The notes beneath the pieces were generated by a model. That model had not been told where the DNA came from. It worked only from the letters and a program-made list of their open reading frames with translations, and did not search any database. A stretch of DNA of 64,000 bases from Actinomyces lilanjuaniae (GTDB taxonomy: Bacteria; Actinomycetota; Actinomycetes; Actinomycetales; Actinomycetaceae): contig NZ_CP032514.1 of the NCBI RefSeq assembly GCF_003606385.1, positions 372,001 to 436,000 on the forward strand, in the 5' to 3' direction. The translations under genes were made by a program, and so were the position numbers. This document shows, piece after piece, positions 10,431 through 22,100 of this stretch (its first letter is position 1; the number at the start of each line of letters is the position of its first letter).

Positions 10431-11651
10431 ATGTTCCCTGTGGCGGTTGATCAGGCACTCAGCCTGTCGGCAGATGATGCGGCCTCCCGGCTGCTGGCAC
10501 TGCCCGAGGACCAGTGGTTTGAGCGCAAGTCTGGCGCGGTCAGGCCTCAGGACCTTGCCGCACCCCTGGTTGCTATGGCTAATGCCGAGGGAGGCGTCGT
10601 GGTCGCTGGTCTTCACGGCGGGCAGGTTGTCCCGGTGAGCGACAAGGCGGCAAACGCGCTGCGGCAGGAGCTGGAGTAGGATCGAGGGGTCGCAAGCTTC
10701 GACGGTACTCCTGCGCCGGGTATCACCGAGGCGGATCTCGATGGCGCACGGCTGTCTGCCTTCCAAGAGGCTCTGGGGTCCTCCTCGCCCGAGTTGGCGC
10801 TTCGTGCTCGTGACCTGTTGACCCGCGACGGCGCCGTTTCCGTTGCCGCATATCTGTTGCTGGCGGATCGCCCTCAGATGCTCTACCCCAGTGCCCACGT
10901 CCGGGTCCTCAGGTACAACCGTAATGAGCGTGGCGTGGGGCGTGCGCTCACGGTCGAGGAGGAGGCCGATGTGCGGTGCGAGGGCGCGGTCTCGGACCAG
11001 ATAGCACGGGCTGCGGAGGCGATTGAGGCACTGGCGCCTCGGCGTCGTGCCCTGACCGACTCGGGACGTTTCGAGCCGACCACTATCATTCCCAGGGACG
11101 CGTGGTTGGAGGGGCTGGTCAACGCCGTCGTGCACCGGTCCTACAGCATCGGTGGGGACCACGTACGTGTTGAGATCTTCCCCAACCGTATCGAGATCAC
11201 CAGCCCGGGAAGGTTCCCGGGTCTCGCGGACCCAGCCGACCCGGAGTCGATCAGCCGCCACGCGCGTAATCCGCGTATTGCACGGGTCTGTGCGGACCTG
11301 GGGATCACACAGGAGCTGGGAGAGGGGATCAGGCGTATCTTTGCCGAGATGCGGCGGGTGGGACTGTCTGAGCCCGTCTACCAGCAGGCGCCCGAGGCGG
11401 TGCGGTTGACGCTGCTGGCCAGTAGCACGGTTCCCGAGAGCGTTGCTCATCAGGTGGGACCGAGCGCGATGAGGATCCTTGACGCGCTCCGGCTAGCACA
11501 GCGGCCGCTGGGGACTGGGCAGGTGGTTGAGCTGGTCGGGATGGCCCGGCCGACGGTGCTGCGCCATCTTGCTGCGCTTCGCGACGCAGGGCTGGTGGTG
11601 TGGGAAGGAGAGAGCCCACGAGACCCGCGGGCGACCTGGAGGGTGGTCTAG
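10431..11651 (+). pseudogene. AlbA/HATPase_c_4 regulator (COG2865-like), interrupted by in-frame TAG
   Basis: One frame encodes about 406 residues, but a TAG at 10677-10679 (codon 83) interrupts it. The N-terminal part has the AlbA_2/Schlafen-like signature (WFERKSG, then AMANAEGGVVVAGL). After the TAG the same frame continues without a gap through the HATPase_c_4 region (NAVVHRSYSIGGDHVRVEIFPNRIEITSPG, here split: NAVVHRSY, then VEIFPNRIEITSPG) and a C-terminal winged helix with TGQVVELVGMARPTVLRHLAAL. Such proteins are predicted transcriptional regulators or defence-associated ATP-binding proteins. No other defect is visible, so it is either a recent nonsense mutation, a sequence error, or two translated halves; a restart inside the second half (10794) is possible. 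Regulated by the operator pair upstream. Confidence 0.75.
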
Positions 11652-12046
11652 GTGCAGGAGACCATGAAGGTGGTGGCACGGGCTTGGGGGCAGGTGGCTG
11701 GTTGCTGCGGGTGGCGCGGGCGGTCATGGTCGTGGCGGCGATGAGGATGGCGACCCAGACCAGGAGGACGCTCAGGGGGAGCAGGACTAGCCTCTCATTG
11801 GTGAGGACCACCAGGTAGAGGGCGACGGTCAGCACGGAGGCCAGCTCTGGTGCCCGGCACACATCTCGGTGATGGAAGGTGGCAGGGTGGGGAGTCTGGA
11901 GAGCTGCACGGGTGGCAGGGTAGAGCCGTCGTGGTTGGCGCTTCGACGCGAGTCGTCCGTGTCAGAGCCCTGTGGCAGCCTGGATGTGGGAGGCGCCGCT
12001 AGCTTCTCCCGTCACTAGGCCAGTCGCAGAGAGAATCGAGGGAGCC
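11652..12046 (+). other. Intergenic stretch with a doubtful small membrane ORF
   Basis: About 395 bases between the regulator remnant and the membrane protein gene. On the minus strand an open frame starting at 11862 encodes two hydrophobic segments (LTVALYLVVL and LLPLSVLLVWVAILIA) followed by a Pro-rich tail that runs antisense into the regulator remnant. The hydrophobic part might be a real short membrane protein, but there is no clear ribosome binding site. I see nothing else here. Confidence 0.25.
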
Positions 12047-13576
12047 ATGAGTGAAGAGTCCGACACTGGGGGCGCGCAGACCTTACCAAGGGGTGAGGCC
12101 ACTGGAGAAGGTCGGAAGTGCATGGAAAAAGTAGGCGGTGATGACGGAGAACGGGGTGTGGACGATTGTCCGGATGGATCGACTGGATCGCCGGGTGAGA
12201 CTCAGGGCTGTGGTGACAAGACGGAGGGTCTTGGGTCAGATGAGAGCCTGGTGGAGGGAAGGCGGAGGAATCGTAATCGCTGGTACGAGCGACGGATTGT
12301 CTGGGTGTACGGCGATAGTCATGTGGTACTGGTTACACTGGGGGCCATGGTGGTGGTGCTGTTGATGGCGTTTGTGGCTTTTAGGTCCCCCTCGGAGTCT
12401 CTCCCGGACTCCCTGCTTGCTGAGATGGCGCTCAAAAGAACTGCCGCCAAACAGTGCATGGCGAGCGAAATGCGGGCAGGTGGCGAAGGGTTTGAGTCTT
12501 GTCCCTTCGGGGTGGACGGAAGTGTGGCTGCCGGGAGGTCGATAGTTTTGGAACTATTTACTGTGGAGTGCGGTATAATGGCCGTCCTCGGGGTATGGAG
12601 TCGCAATGCTGTCAGGCGTGGCGCTCGAAGTGGCGTGGTGGCGGCCGAGACCTTCGGGTCGCTAGGAGGTGCGGCGTTGTTCTGGGTGCCCGTGTGCATA
12701 ATCTGGTTACTTATTTTTTACGCATGTTTTGTATGGTCTCCGAGCCTCGCCGCTTTGGAGGAGGACCTCCCTTTGGTGGTGACTTTGGCCGCACCTATGT
12801 GGGCTGCCGCAGTCGCTTCGGTCTTTCTCCCGCTATGGCTTTACTGGCATGTCGTGGACTATGGCATTGCGGATATTTGGACTCGTCGACGCGAGGTGCA
12901 AAATAAGTATGCAGAAATGTGTCGTCTCTTGATGCCGAAAAAGGGGAAGTGTGCCCTGGGGCCGGAAGTAGAGAGGAGGCAGCGTGTGTGCGACTACATT
13001 TTACGAGTGGGGTGCTCCAAAGCGCCTGCGGAGAGAGTGTATCTCAGGTGGGCAATGGTTTTCCTGTCCATTTTTCTGACGGCGTTCGCCGGGGCGGGGG
13101 AGTTCTGGGGGCTCGGAGCGGTTCCTCCTGCAGCCATGATTAGCGCTTTCTATGCGTGTACTGTGATTTTGGCTCTGAGTTCCCCTGAGGGGGCTAGGTG
13201 TTGGACTAGGCCTTCCTGTATTGCGGTTGCCTGCGTTGGGTATGCGTTTATGTTCATTTTCTTGTGGGTGTACGTAGCCTACTACGGGGGCGTTATCGTG
13301 GTCTACGATGGGGTTCTGAGGCTGGACTCTGATATCCGAGTCTTAGTCTCTGCCATAATCTGTGAAGCAGTTTTGCTTGGGTTATTGACGTGGCTCTGGG
13401 TGTTGGCGGTGTGGGGGCGCGAAGCAGCGAGGCATCCTGTTTCTGTCGTCCGGGCCCGCAGGGCGATGCGGTGCAGCGACGAGCTGGTGTGGCTGCGCAA
13501 GCAGGAGAATGAGCTTACGATCCGGAGAATGCGAGAATCGCTTCGGGAGACTCTCTTTTATGGGGTGGGCGCCTAG
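12047..13576 (+). CDS. Polytopic membrane protein of unknown function
   Basis: 509 residues from the ATG at 12047, which has GAGGGAG just upstream. The first 75 residues are acidic, Gly/Ser-rich and soluble. After this come about seven or eight membrane helices, including VVLVTLGAMVVVLLMAFVAF, a pair around 220-290, and VLLGLLTWLWVLAVW near the C-terminus, with basic loops between them. The codon use is noticeably less G+C-rich than in the flanking chromosome, suggesting horizontal acquisition. The gene converges on the UvrD-type helicase with 28 bases between stops. I do not recognise the family. Its place at the edge of the defence block makes a membrane-associated defence or immunity role possible, but nothing in the sequence proves this. 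Confidence 0.7.
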   Translation: MSEESDTGGAQTLPRGEATGEGRKCMEKVGGDDGERGVDDCPDGSTGSPGETQGCGDKTEGLGSDESLVEGRRRNRNRWYERRIVWVYGDSHVVLVTLGAMVVVLLMAFVAFRSPSESLPDSLLAEMALKRTAAKQCMASEMRAGGEGFESCPFGVDGSVAAGRSIVLELFTVECGIMAVLGVWSRNAVRRGARSGVVAAETFGSLGGAALFWVPVCIIWLLIFYACFVWSPSLAALEEDLPLVVTLAAPMWAAAVASVFLPLWLYWHVVDYGIADIWTRRREVQNKYAEMCRLLMPKKGKCALGPEVERRQRVCDYILRVGCSKAPAERVYLRWAMVFLSIFLTAFAGAGEFWGLGAVPPAAMISAFYACTVILALSSPEGARCWTRPSCIAVACVGYAFMFIFLWVYVAYYGGVIVVYDGVLRLDSDIRVLVSAIICEAVLLGLLTWLWVLAVWGREAARHPVSVVRARRAMRCSDELVWLRKQENELTIRRMRESLRETLFYGVGA

Positions 13577-13604
13577 AGCAAACGGCCGCCGAGCCTACCT
13601 CGCT

Positions 13605-16103
13605 TTAACGCGTCCCACCAACCCCCTCCAGCAGCGGACTCGCCTGGCCGCTCCAGGAGATGGCGAGTTGGTCGCGGGCTCGGGTGGCGGCCACGTACAG
13701 CAGCGAGCGCTCGCGCAGCAGTGCGTCGTCGTGGTCGGCCTGGGAGTACTGCTGGTCCCGGACCGAGCGGGGGATGGCGTCGGTGGAGACGTCAAACAGC
13801 AGCACCTTGCGGAACTCCAAGCCCTTGGCCCGGTGCATGGTCATGACCACCGGCTTCCCCCGACCCACCGCCTCACGGTCCACGGGACGCACCTCCACGC
13901 CCCGCTGCGCCAGTCCGGTGACCACGTTGTCGCGCTGGTAGCGGTCACGCACGAGCACGGCGATGGTCTCGGCTGCCTCGGTCCCGCTCTTCTGGTCCTC
14001 CTCCAGCCACAGGCGTAGCAGCGTGGCTGCCTCGTCGAGCTCGGCGACGTGGTCGGTGGCGCGCAGCAGCAGCGGTTCGGGTCCGGACCTGGGGGACACA
14101 TAGTGGTGCTGCTCCGCCTGGCCCTCCAGATCCTCATACGTGCCCTGGTCCAGAATCCTGAAGGCTAGGTCAAGGTTCTGGCGTGTGGTGCGGTAGTTGC
14201 GGGTCAGCCGTCGCGACCGCCCCCGCACCTGGATGCCGTAGTGGCTGAGCGTGATCTTCTTGCCGTAGATCCGCTGGTGGGAGTCCTCCGCCAGGAACAG
14301 GTCATCAGGGCCGGGCTCGACCAGGGCCCGTAGCAGCTGGAGGTGGGCCGGGGCCAGGTCTTGAGCCTCGTCAACGAGCACGTGTTGGTACGGGCGGGGC
14401 ACCCCCCGGGCCGCCTGGGTGTCCAACCAGGCGGCGGCCAGAGCTAGCAGCTCGGCGAAGGAGGCGACGCCGAGCTCGGCACTGCGGTCCCGATACTTCT
14501 CGATCACGGTCCATACGGCCGCCCGCTTGCGCCGGTCCAGCGCCACACCACGGCCCGGCCGCCGAATGCGCAGGTACTGCTGGAGCGTGGTCACACGCTG
14601 CGGCAGTACCACCAGTTCGTACTCCGACTCCAAGAAGTCCGGAGAATGCAGGTTCTCCGGCAGGTCATCGCCGGTGAGGGTCAGGACGTCGTCCCAAAGG
14701 TTCTTCCGGGTCACGGTCAGCACGTTCGTGCGACGCGTGCCGAGCACCTGCGCGGCGGTGTCGGCGATGGCGTCCCCGGCCTGCTGGAGGACTGCCCGGG
14801 CCACCTTGTCCAGACCGCTGACCATCAGCCCGGGCTGCCCTACCCCTTCGGTGAAGTTGAGTGACGGATCGAGTTCGGCCACCTGACGGCGCAGGTCGTC
14901 AGCCAGGTTGCGTGTGTAGGTGGTCAGTAGGATGTGCGGCTCCTGCCCGGCTGCGGCGGCACGCCTGGCCAGCTTGACGGTACGGTGCACGGCGACGACG
15001 GTCTTACCCGTCCCGGCACCGCCAGAGATACGCATCGCTCCGTTCGGGCGACTGTCCACCAGTGCTCGCTGCTGGGGGTGGAGGAAGACCTGCCACTGGG
15101 CAAAGGTGAGGCCGTCGATGGCGCGGCGCAGGTCCTCGTCGTTCTCGATCCAGGTGAAGGAGGAGCGGGCGGCGCGCGTGCGCAGCCCCTCAATGAGCTC
15201 GGGGTCGGAGGGCTCAGCGGCCACGTGCTCCGGACGGCGCAGCTCGAAGTCCTCGCGGACCTCGTCGATCGTGGAGCCCGTAGCCAGGCTGAGGAGCGCC
15301 TCCCCCTGCCAGGGGACTTCCGCGGTGGCGGCCAGGTCCAGCAGCTGGGATTCGCGGGTGGCGGCCAGCGCCGCGGCGGCGAGCGTGACGCCGATGCCGA
15401 GCTCATCGCGCAGCACCTCGATGCTGAGGCCTTGCGGCCAGGTAGGGGAGGCATCCCGGCTTGCGACGCCGACGGCGTCCGGCAGTGCCGTCGGCACGAC
15501 AAGATCCGGGGCAGGCGCAGTGGCGCTCCCCGTTCCTGTGGCGGCCCCGGCTCCCGTTGCCCGACCGGCCTGCACCGCCTCCGGCTGCGCAGGCGATTCC
15601 GACGCTGCGGTGGAAGCGGCGTCCCGGCGCGCCTGTGCGTTAGCGGCTTGGAGGCGGGCGGCCTCGCGCGCGATCTCCGCGGCCTCGCGCTGGGCGGCGT
15701 CCAGTCTGGCCTGGGCATCGCGCCGCGCCTGCTCCACCGCCTCGGTGCCCTGCTCGATGGCGTCGTGAATCTGGGTGACCTCGGTGGTGCCGTTGGAGGG
15801 GTTGACGCGGACGGTGACGGACTCGGCGAGCTGGATCGCCTCGTCGTGCGCCCAGATGCCGTGGAACACATAGATGGGCTCCCCGCCGCCGTCGAGCTCG
15901 AAGAGCACTGCGCGGTAGAAGTTGGTCACCCGGGCGGTGCGCACACGCTTGTCCCGGGCGCCCCGGATCGGTTCCACGTGGAGCCCGGCGCTGGTACTGG
16001 CGGTCGCTAACTTGTTCAGGAACGGGCCAACCTTCGCCTGGAGCGAGGGGTCCCGGGTGGTGGCGTCCTTGATCTTGGAGCTGGGCCACACGATTGCTGG
16101 CAT
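13605..16103 (-). CDS. UvrD-type SF1 helicase with RelE-like N-terminal domain
   Basis: 832 residues. Residues 1-100 resemble the RelE/ParE fold found at the front of some defence-island helicases (HVEPIRGARDKRVRTARV, then YRAVLF and WAHDEA). Residues about 110-170 are an Ala/Arg-rich coiled coil. The SF1A helicase core follows: Walker A GGAGTGKTVVA near 345, Walker B LVDEAQDLAPAH, motif VI region VAATRARDQLAISW near the end. It unwinds or translocates on DNA with 3'-5' polarity in family members. It is the last gene of a minus-strand pair, 60 bases after the giant helicase, so the two are probably co-transcribed. The RelE-like part may bind RNA or DNA rather than act as a toxin; I cannot tell from sequence. 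Confidence 0.85.
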   Translation of the reverse strand: MPAIVWPSSKIKDATTRDPSLQAKVGPFLNKLATASTSAGLHVEPIRGARDKRVRTARVTNFYRAVLFELDGGGEPIYVFHGIWAHDEAIQLAESVTVRVNPSNGTTEVTQIHDAIEQGTEAVEQARRDAQARLDAAQREAAEIAREAARLQAANAQARRDAASTAASESPAQPEAVQAGRATGAGAATGTGSATAPAPDLVVPTALPDAVGVASRDASPTWPQGLSIEVLRDELGIGVTLAAAALAATRESQLLDLAATAEVPWQGEALLSLATGSTIDEVREDFELRRPEHVAAEPSDPELIEGLRTRAARSSFTWIENDEDLRRAIDGLTFAQWQVFLHPQQRALVDSRPNGAMRISGGAGTGKTVVAVHRTVKLARRAAAAGQEPHILLTTYTRNLADDLRRQVAELDPSLNFTEGVGQPGLMVSGLDKVARAVLQQAGDAIADTAAQVLGTRRTNVLTVTRKNLWDDVLTLTGDDLPENLHSPDFLESEYELVVLPQRVTTLQQYLRIRRPGRGVALDRRKRAAVWTVIEKYRDRSAELGVASFAELLALAAAWLDTQAARGVPRPYQHVLVDEAQDLAPAHLQLLRALVEPGPDDLFLAEDSHQRIYGKKITLSHYGIQVRGRSRRLTRNYRTTRQNLDLAFRILDQGTYEDLEGQAEQHHYVSPRSGPEPLLLRATDHVAELDEAATLLRLWLEEDQKSGTEAAETIAVLVRDRYQRDNVVTGLAQRGVEVRPVDREAVGRGKPVVMTMHRAKGLEFRKVLLFDVSTDAIPRSVRDQQYSQADHDDALLRERSLLYVAATRARDQLAISWSGQASPLLEGVGGTR

Positions 16104-16163
16104 GTCAGTGTCCTTGTCCTCTCGGGTCCACGCGGGAGTCTCCCAGGTTTCCTCAGTATTTTC

Positions 16164-19100
16164 TCAGGGGTGCGGTGCCAGAAGGCTGGAGATCTCTGCG
16201 GTGGTGGCTGCGGGATCGTCCCCGGCGACGACGACCTTCCAGCCAGCCTCCTGCAATACTGCCACGTCCCCTTCAAGGGGCTCGACGAGGACGGCGACCT
16301 GCTGCGCCCTCCACGACAGCTCGGTCATGACGCCACCGGCGATCTCCTGGCCCTCACCGTCACGGGCAATGCCGGCCCGGGCCAGGTGGGGTAGCAGGGC
16401 TATCACCTGCTCCGCGGCGAATCTGGTGTCCACAGCGTCCCAGCCGAGCTCATGGATGTCTTCAGCGGAGACCCCGCTGCCGCGGACGGCGGCCTCGGCG
16501 TCGGCCCGGTCCTGGAGCTCAGTCCGGGCCAGGGAGGTGGTGGTGATGGTGACGGGCGCCTGCGACAGGGCGAGCACGTTGCTCAGCCGCAGCCAGGTGC
16601 GCCAGGAGTCGGCATGCACGGGGGAGGCCAGGGCCTCCTCGGAGTCGTCGAGTACGAGCACCATGCCGGTGGTGGAGGTGTCGGTGAGCTGTACTGCCAG
16701 GGATAGATGATCGGCTACAAACACCGAGCAGGAGGTCTGGGCGGAGGTCGTGGTCGGCTCGGGGAGTTGTCCGTCGGGGCTCAGCGCCCGCAGCGCCTCC
16801 CACAGGGGGTCGTTGTTCGGACTGGTGGCGGGCGCATACCGCATGGCAGCGCCCCCGGCCAGGGGTCGATGACGGGTGGTGCCGAGGATGAGCGGGCTCC
16901 AGATGGAGTCGGCCAGGGCACTGAGGGCCGTGCCGGTGGGACCCTGGCCGTCGGCGTCGTCCAGCAGCATGGTCACCAGCAGCTCCATGGGGCCGCCGCG
17001 CCAGGCGGCCAGGGCTTGCTCGGTGACGGCGCCAGCGCGGGTGGGACGTGGCATCCCGGTACGCAGCTGGGCGACGGCGGGATCGTCGAGCCAGCCGGGG
17101 TCCCAGGCGTTGGTCAGGTCCTCAAAGCCCAGGGAGATGACCCGGTATCCGTGGGCACGCAGACGTGCCCGCTTGGCGGCGTCGTCGGCGAGCCGGTTGT
17201 GGGACAGGCTGGCGTGGTAGCTGCGGCCGTCGGTGAACACGGCGATGGGAGAACGTCCCGCTGGCCGCGTGCAGGTGAAGTCGGGCCGGGTGCCGTGGGC
17301 GTCGAGCTGGGGCAGGACGCGCCAGCGCCCGCCGTCTAGGCTTACCGCGGGCGCGCCGGAGGGGGCGCTGACGGTGCGCACGTCCATCGCCTTGCGCAGG
17401 CGCGCGGCCAGCACGGTGCGGAAGCTCGTCTCCAGGGGACTCTCACCGGTCCCGGCGCGGACGGCCTGGTCGATAGCCTCCCAGGTGGGCGCGCGCGGGT
17501 CCAGCTCCGCGAAGAGCTCCTCCTCGTCCATACCCAGCAGCTGCCGCAGCGCGTGAAGCGCGGCCACACGGGTCACCCCGGCGGATATCGCATGAGGTTG
17601 CAGGCAACGGTGACACATGGCGGCGTCCTCGCCGCGGCACGGGCACTCCTCCAGGTGCCGCCCGGTGGCCACGAGCATCTCCCAGATCCTCTCGGGCCCG
17701 TCGAAGTCGGTGAGGTAGCCGGTGCCGCCGGGAACCGCGTCGTGCAGCAGCAGGGCGGGCCGGGTCTCGCCCGCCTCCCCGTCGGCCACGGGGTAGGGGA
17801 CGCAGGTGATCTCCAGGTGGTCGGGGGCGCCGCCGGTCAGCAGCTCCAGGCCGAGCAGAATCGCTGAGGCCAGGGAGGTCAGGCCCTCCTGGTAGCCGCC
17901 GAGCCCCACGGGGAGCACCAGGGCGATGGCCTCGGTGCTCAGCTCCCGCATCAGGTCTACCTGGAGCACGTGCTCCTTGGGGTCGGTGCGGTGCTCGCAC
18001 CAGGGCCGGTGCTCGGAGGGGCTGGAGGCGCCGGTGTCCGTGTCGAGCTTGCCGCAGGCTTCGCACAGCCGGAAGTCGCGGGAGGAGACCGGCAGGGAGG
18101 CGACCTGGTCCACCGCCTGCCCGGCCAGGGCCCGCCCGGTGTTGAGCCAGCGCAGGGCCAGGCCCCGGTAGCGGACCAGGCCGAAGCCGGAGGCGCTCAC
18201 GCTCCACTGGCGCTCGACCCGATCCGGGTTGAAGTCGGCCAGGGGCAGCACCTCGAAGCCGGTGCGGACACGGTCCTCGCTGCCGTCCCCGATGCGGGCG
18301 TCATCCTTGGAGACAACGGCGAAGACCCGATTCAGGTGCAGCACCCTGCGGGCGCGCCCCACGTCGGCGATGGCGGTGTCATGGCAGCGGGGGCACTGCG
18401 CCGGGGCTGCGGGCACCTCCGCCTGCGGGGGCCGGACGTCCACGTAGCCGCAGGCCTGGCAGCACAGCCACCACTGCGCCTGCCCGCTCAATCCAGACAC
18501 GTCCACACCCTGGATACCCATCTCCATGCCATGGGTGTAGAAGGTGGCGCCGGGCGCGAACTCGCTCAGGGCGTGGATGGAGGGCCGGTCGATGTCGTAG
18601 GGCTCGGAGTGGAACTCGTCGGTCTCCGGGTTGCGCCAGGACACCCGGGCGGACAGGTGCACCATGTCATCGATCAGGGCGTAGTTGGGCAGTACCCCGT
18701 GTCGTTCCAGGGCGGAGACCCAGTGCTCCTGCTCCAGGTCCAGCAGGCGGGCCTCGATGGCGCGCCGGGTGCCCTCGGCGGCGCGTAGTGCCCGCCGGTC
18801 CTCCTCGGTGGGGTTAGGGCGCTGAGTGGCGGCCTCCAACTCGGGCAGGGCGTCGTCGATCTGCTTGCGCTGGTGCCGCAGCTCCTCGGCCTCGCCGCGG
18901 TGCTCGGTCACAGCCCGATGCAGCATCTGCCGGGGGTCGGCGCCGTCGTCGTGCTGGATCCAGGCCTCCAGGCGCATCAGTGCCGGGGTCCGGTCGGCGA
19001 ATGTGGCGGCGAAGGCACGCGCCAGGATCGCCCCGTCACGGGTGACCCGCTCGCATACGGCGTTGATGAAGGAGTCGCTATTGGGGCTCAGGGCGGTGCG

Positions 19101-22100
19101 GGCGTTGCCGGTGCTGTGCCCGCCGGAGGGAACGGCAGGGTGGTTCTCCCGGCTGAGCACGTCGATGACGTAGGCGATGAACTGGCGGCGCAGGATCTCC
19201 TCCGCCCCCAGGTAGGTGGACGGCGGTCTGACCGATCCGTCCAGCAGGTTGTCGGGGTCCTTGAGCAGGGGCAGCTGGTTGCGCCTGCCGGGCACGTACG
19301 CCAGTGCCAGGGCGGAGCCGTTGCGCCTGCCCGCGCGCCCGACCCGCTGCACGTAGGAGGCAACTGTGTCCGGCAGGGAGGCGAGCATGACGGTGGACAG
19401 GTCCCCAATGTCGATGCCCATCTCCAGGGTGGGGGTGGCTACCAGCACGTTGGGGTCGCCGGGCCGCTGTACGGGGCGCTTGAAGCCGGTCTCCACAGCG
19501 GCTCGCTCCTCGGAGCCCAGCAGTGAGGTGTGCTCGTGGGCGTCCACGCGCCGCACATGCGCCCCGGCGTACATGTCCCGGTAGAAGCTTTCCGCCTGGT
19601 GCGCTCGGGCCTGAAGGGTACCGGGGCAGTCGGCGGTCAGGCAGTGGGCGCCGTCGAGCTGGTCCACGGTGGCAACGGCGGTCGGCAGCTGGCTGCGGCA
19701 GGTGTTGCACACCAGGAGCAGCTCCTCCCCAGTGGCGTCGTGCAGCGGGGAGACGATGACGCGTTCGGCGGGGATGCCGTAGACGGTGCCGCCGGTGTCG
19801 GTTGGGGTGGCGGAAACGATCTCCGCCTTGGCCAGGCCGGCCAGCAGGGCGCGGGCCAGCCGGGCGGCGTGCGTGGGGGTGACGTGCAGGCACTTGCGGG
19901 TCCAGGTGGCGTACCAGGAGCGTGGGGAGCCGACGGGCACGAAGGCGGAGCGGCGCGTGTCCAGGCTGCCGCCGACCTGGGGGAAGGCGGGCGCGGTGCG
20001 GCCGGCGGGGAAGGCCGGCTGCCCCTGGCGCCGGTTGCGCTTGTACCAGATCCACAGGCGTTTGCCGTCGTCGTGCTTGTAACGGGTCAGCCACTCGTGG
20101 TCGATGGCGCCGTCGCGGCGCATGTGCTCCAGCGTGCCGCGCACCCAGGCGAGCAGGTCCTTGTCACCGACGTCGTCGAATCCGGGCAGGGCCAGTTGCT
20201 CGCCGCCGTCCTCACCGAGGGCCGCGCGGGCCAGGCGGGTCAGGGCGCCGGCGCGTCCAGCAGACACGTGCACGGTGACGGAACCAGTGGCCTCCAGGGT
20301 GCGCCCGTAGGTGGACTGGAGGCCGACCTCCAGGGCGATGTCGAACAGGAGCCGACGCCGCACGTAGTCCTGGGCGGTGCGCCGCCTGCGGGCGGTGGCC
20401 TCGGGGTCCCAGTAGGGCTTGAAGCGCTCGTGCTCGGCCAGGGCGGAGGGCACCAGACGGTAGCGGTCGAAGGCGCTGGCTCTGGCGGCGTCGAGGGCGG
20501 CGTCCACCCAGGCATTGATTGGCATATCCGCCCGCAGGGCACCGCGCAGGGCGGAGCGCAGGCTCATGGTGTGGGAGCGCTGGTCCACGAACCCGGCCCG
20601 GTGGGCGGCGTCCTGCACGGAGTCGGTGAAGATCAGGGCACGCTTCTCGGAGTCGTCGAGGGCGTCGTCGCCGAACAGCGTGGTCAGGGAGACCGACAGG
20701 AGCGTGGCCACGGCGGAGCCGAGGAAGCGGATGGAGTCGGTGGCGCCGCAGGAGGGGCACACGTCGTGGGCGGAGGCGTCGGCGACGGCGCGCTCGTCCC
20801 CGGTGAGGGTGAGCACGGGGAGGAAGCGGCCCTCCCGGGTTTCCAGGTCGGCGTCCTGCGGCGGGCGGGTGAGTAGCTCGCGGCCGTCCACGGAGTACCA
20901 GCGCAGGCCGGGGTGGCGGATCTCGGGGCTGAGGTCGCCGGTGTCGAGGCGGGCGCGGTAGTCAGCCTCCTCACCGGGGGCGTGCAGGAGGGCGCGGAAG
21001 CGCGTGTCCCCCAGCAGGTGGTCGCGGCGGATGGTGGACTGGTCGTGCTTCTCTCCCTGCCCGGTGGGGGCCAGGACGATGCCCCAGCCGGAGCGGCCAC
21101 AGGAGCGGCAGTACACGGCGGGGCGGGCCGGCGCGTCCTCTTCGGCGGGTGCGGGGGCGTCATCGGACCAGCTGAAGGCGGGGCGGGCGTCCAGGGCCCG
21201 GTCCACACGGGTGACCTCCCTGATCCACATGGTGACCTCGACACCGACGGCGCTGCGGTCCGGCGTGCCGTCCAGTCCGGCGCGAATGGCGGACAGCGCC
21301 GCGAGGATGGTGGCCAGGGCCAGGCGGACGGTCTCCGGATCGGGGGCGGGGCTGAACAGACGGTAGGCGAGGTTGCTCAGGGCGGTGGCGTGCTCAGCGG
21401 CGCGGACCAGTTCCACCACATCGGGGTGGGAGTGCAGGGCGGCCGCGAGGACCGGGGTGTCGGGGAGTGCCTCGATTGGATCGGCCGGGGCAGCCAGGTC
21501 GGTCGGATCGGCAGGGGCCGCCAGGGGTGAGGCGGGGGCGGCGCCTGGGCTGTCGGAATCTGGAGTGTCGGTGGAGCCGGGGCGTCGGTACAGGACGGCG
21601 ACGGTGCCGGCGAGGAGCTCGGCGGGGACGGTGGCGCCCGCACGAGCGAGGTCGGCGAGCGCCTGGAGGGCCGGCCCGGTGAGGTTGCGCAGGCGGATCG
21701 GGTCGCCGAGTGCACCGGCGGGGACGGCGGCGCGGCGGGAGGCGGCCCACTGCTCCAGGTCGGCACGGGTCTCCAGGACTACCGCGTCGGCGGGCATGTC
21801 CACCCCGAACACGTCGCGGGCGAAGGCGAGCATGCGGGACGGGTCGCCGCCGTCGCCGAGGGTGGCGGAGGTGGCCACGGGGCAGACGGGGCCGAGCGGG
21901 GAGGCGTCGAAGGCCTGGCGGCGCGGGTCGTCGCCGGGCAGCAGGTCGCGCAGGGCCAGGCCGAGGCGCCGCAGCAGCATGGCCACGTCGGTGCCCTGGG
22001 CGCCGTCGTAGGTGTGGAACTCGTCCAGCACCAGGTAGGTGAGGGAGGCGGCGGAAGCCCGCCACAGCTCGCGGTCCTCGGGGCGCAGCAGGAGCTGGTC

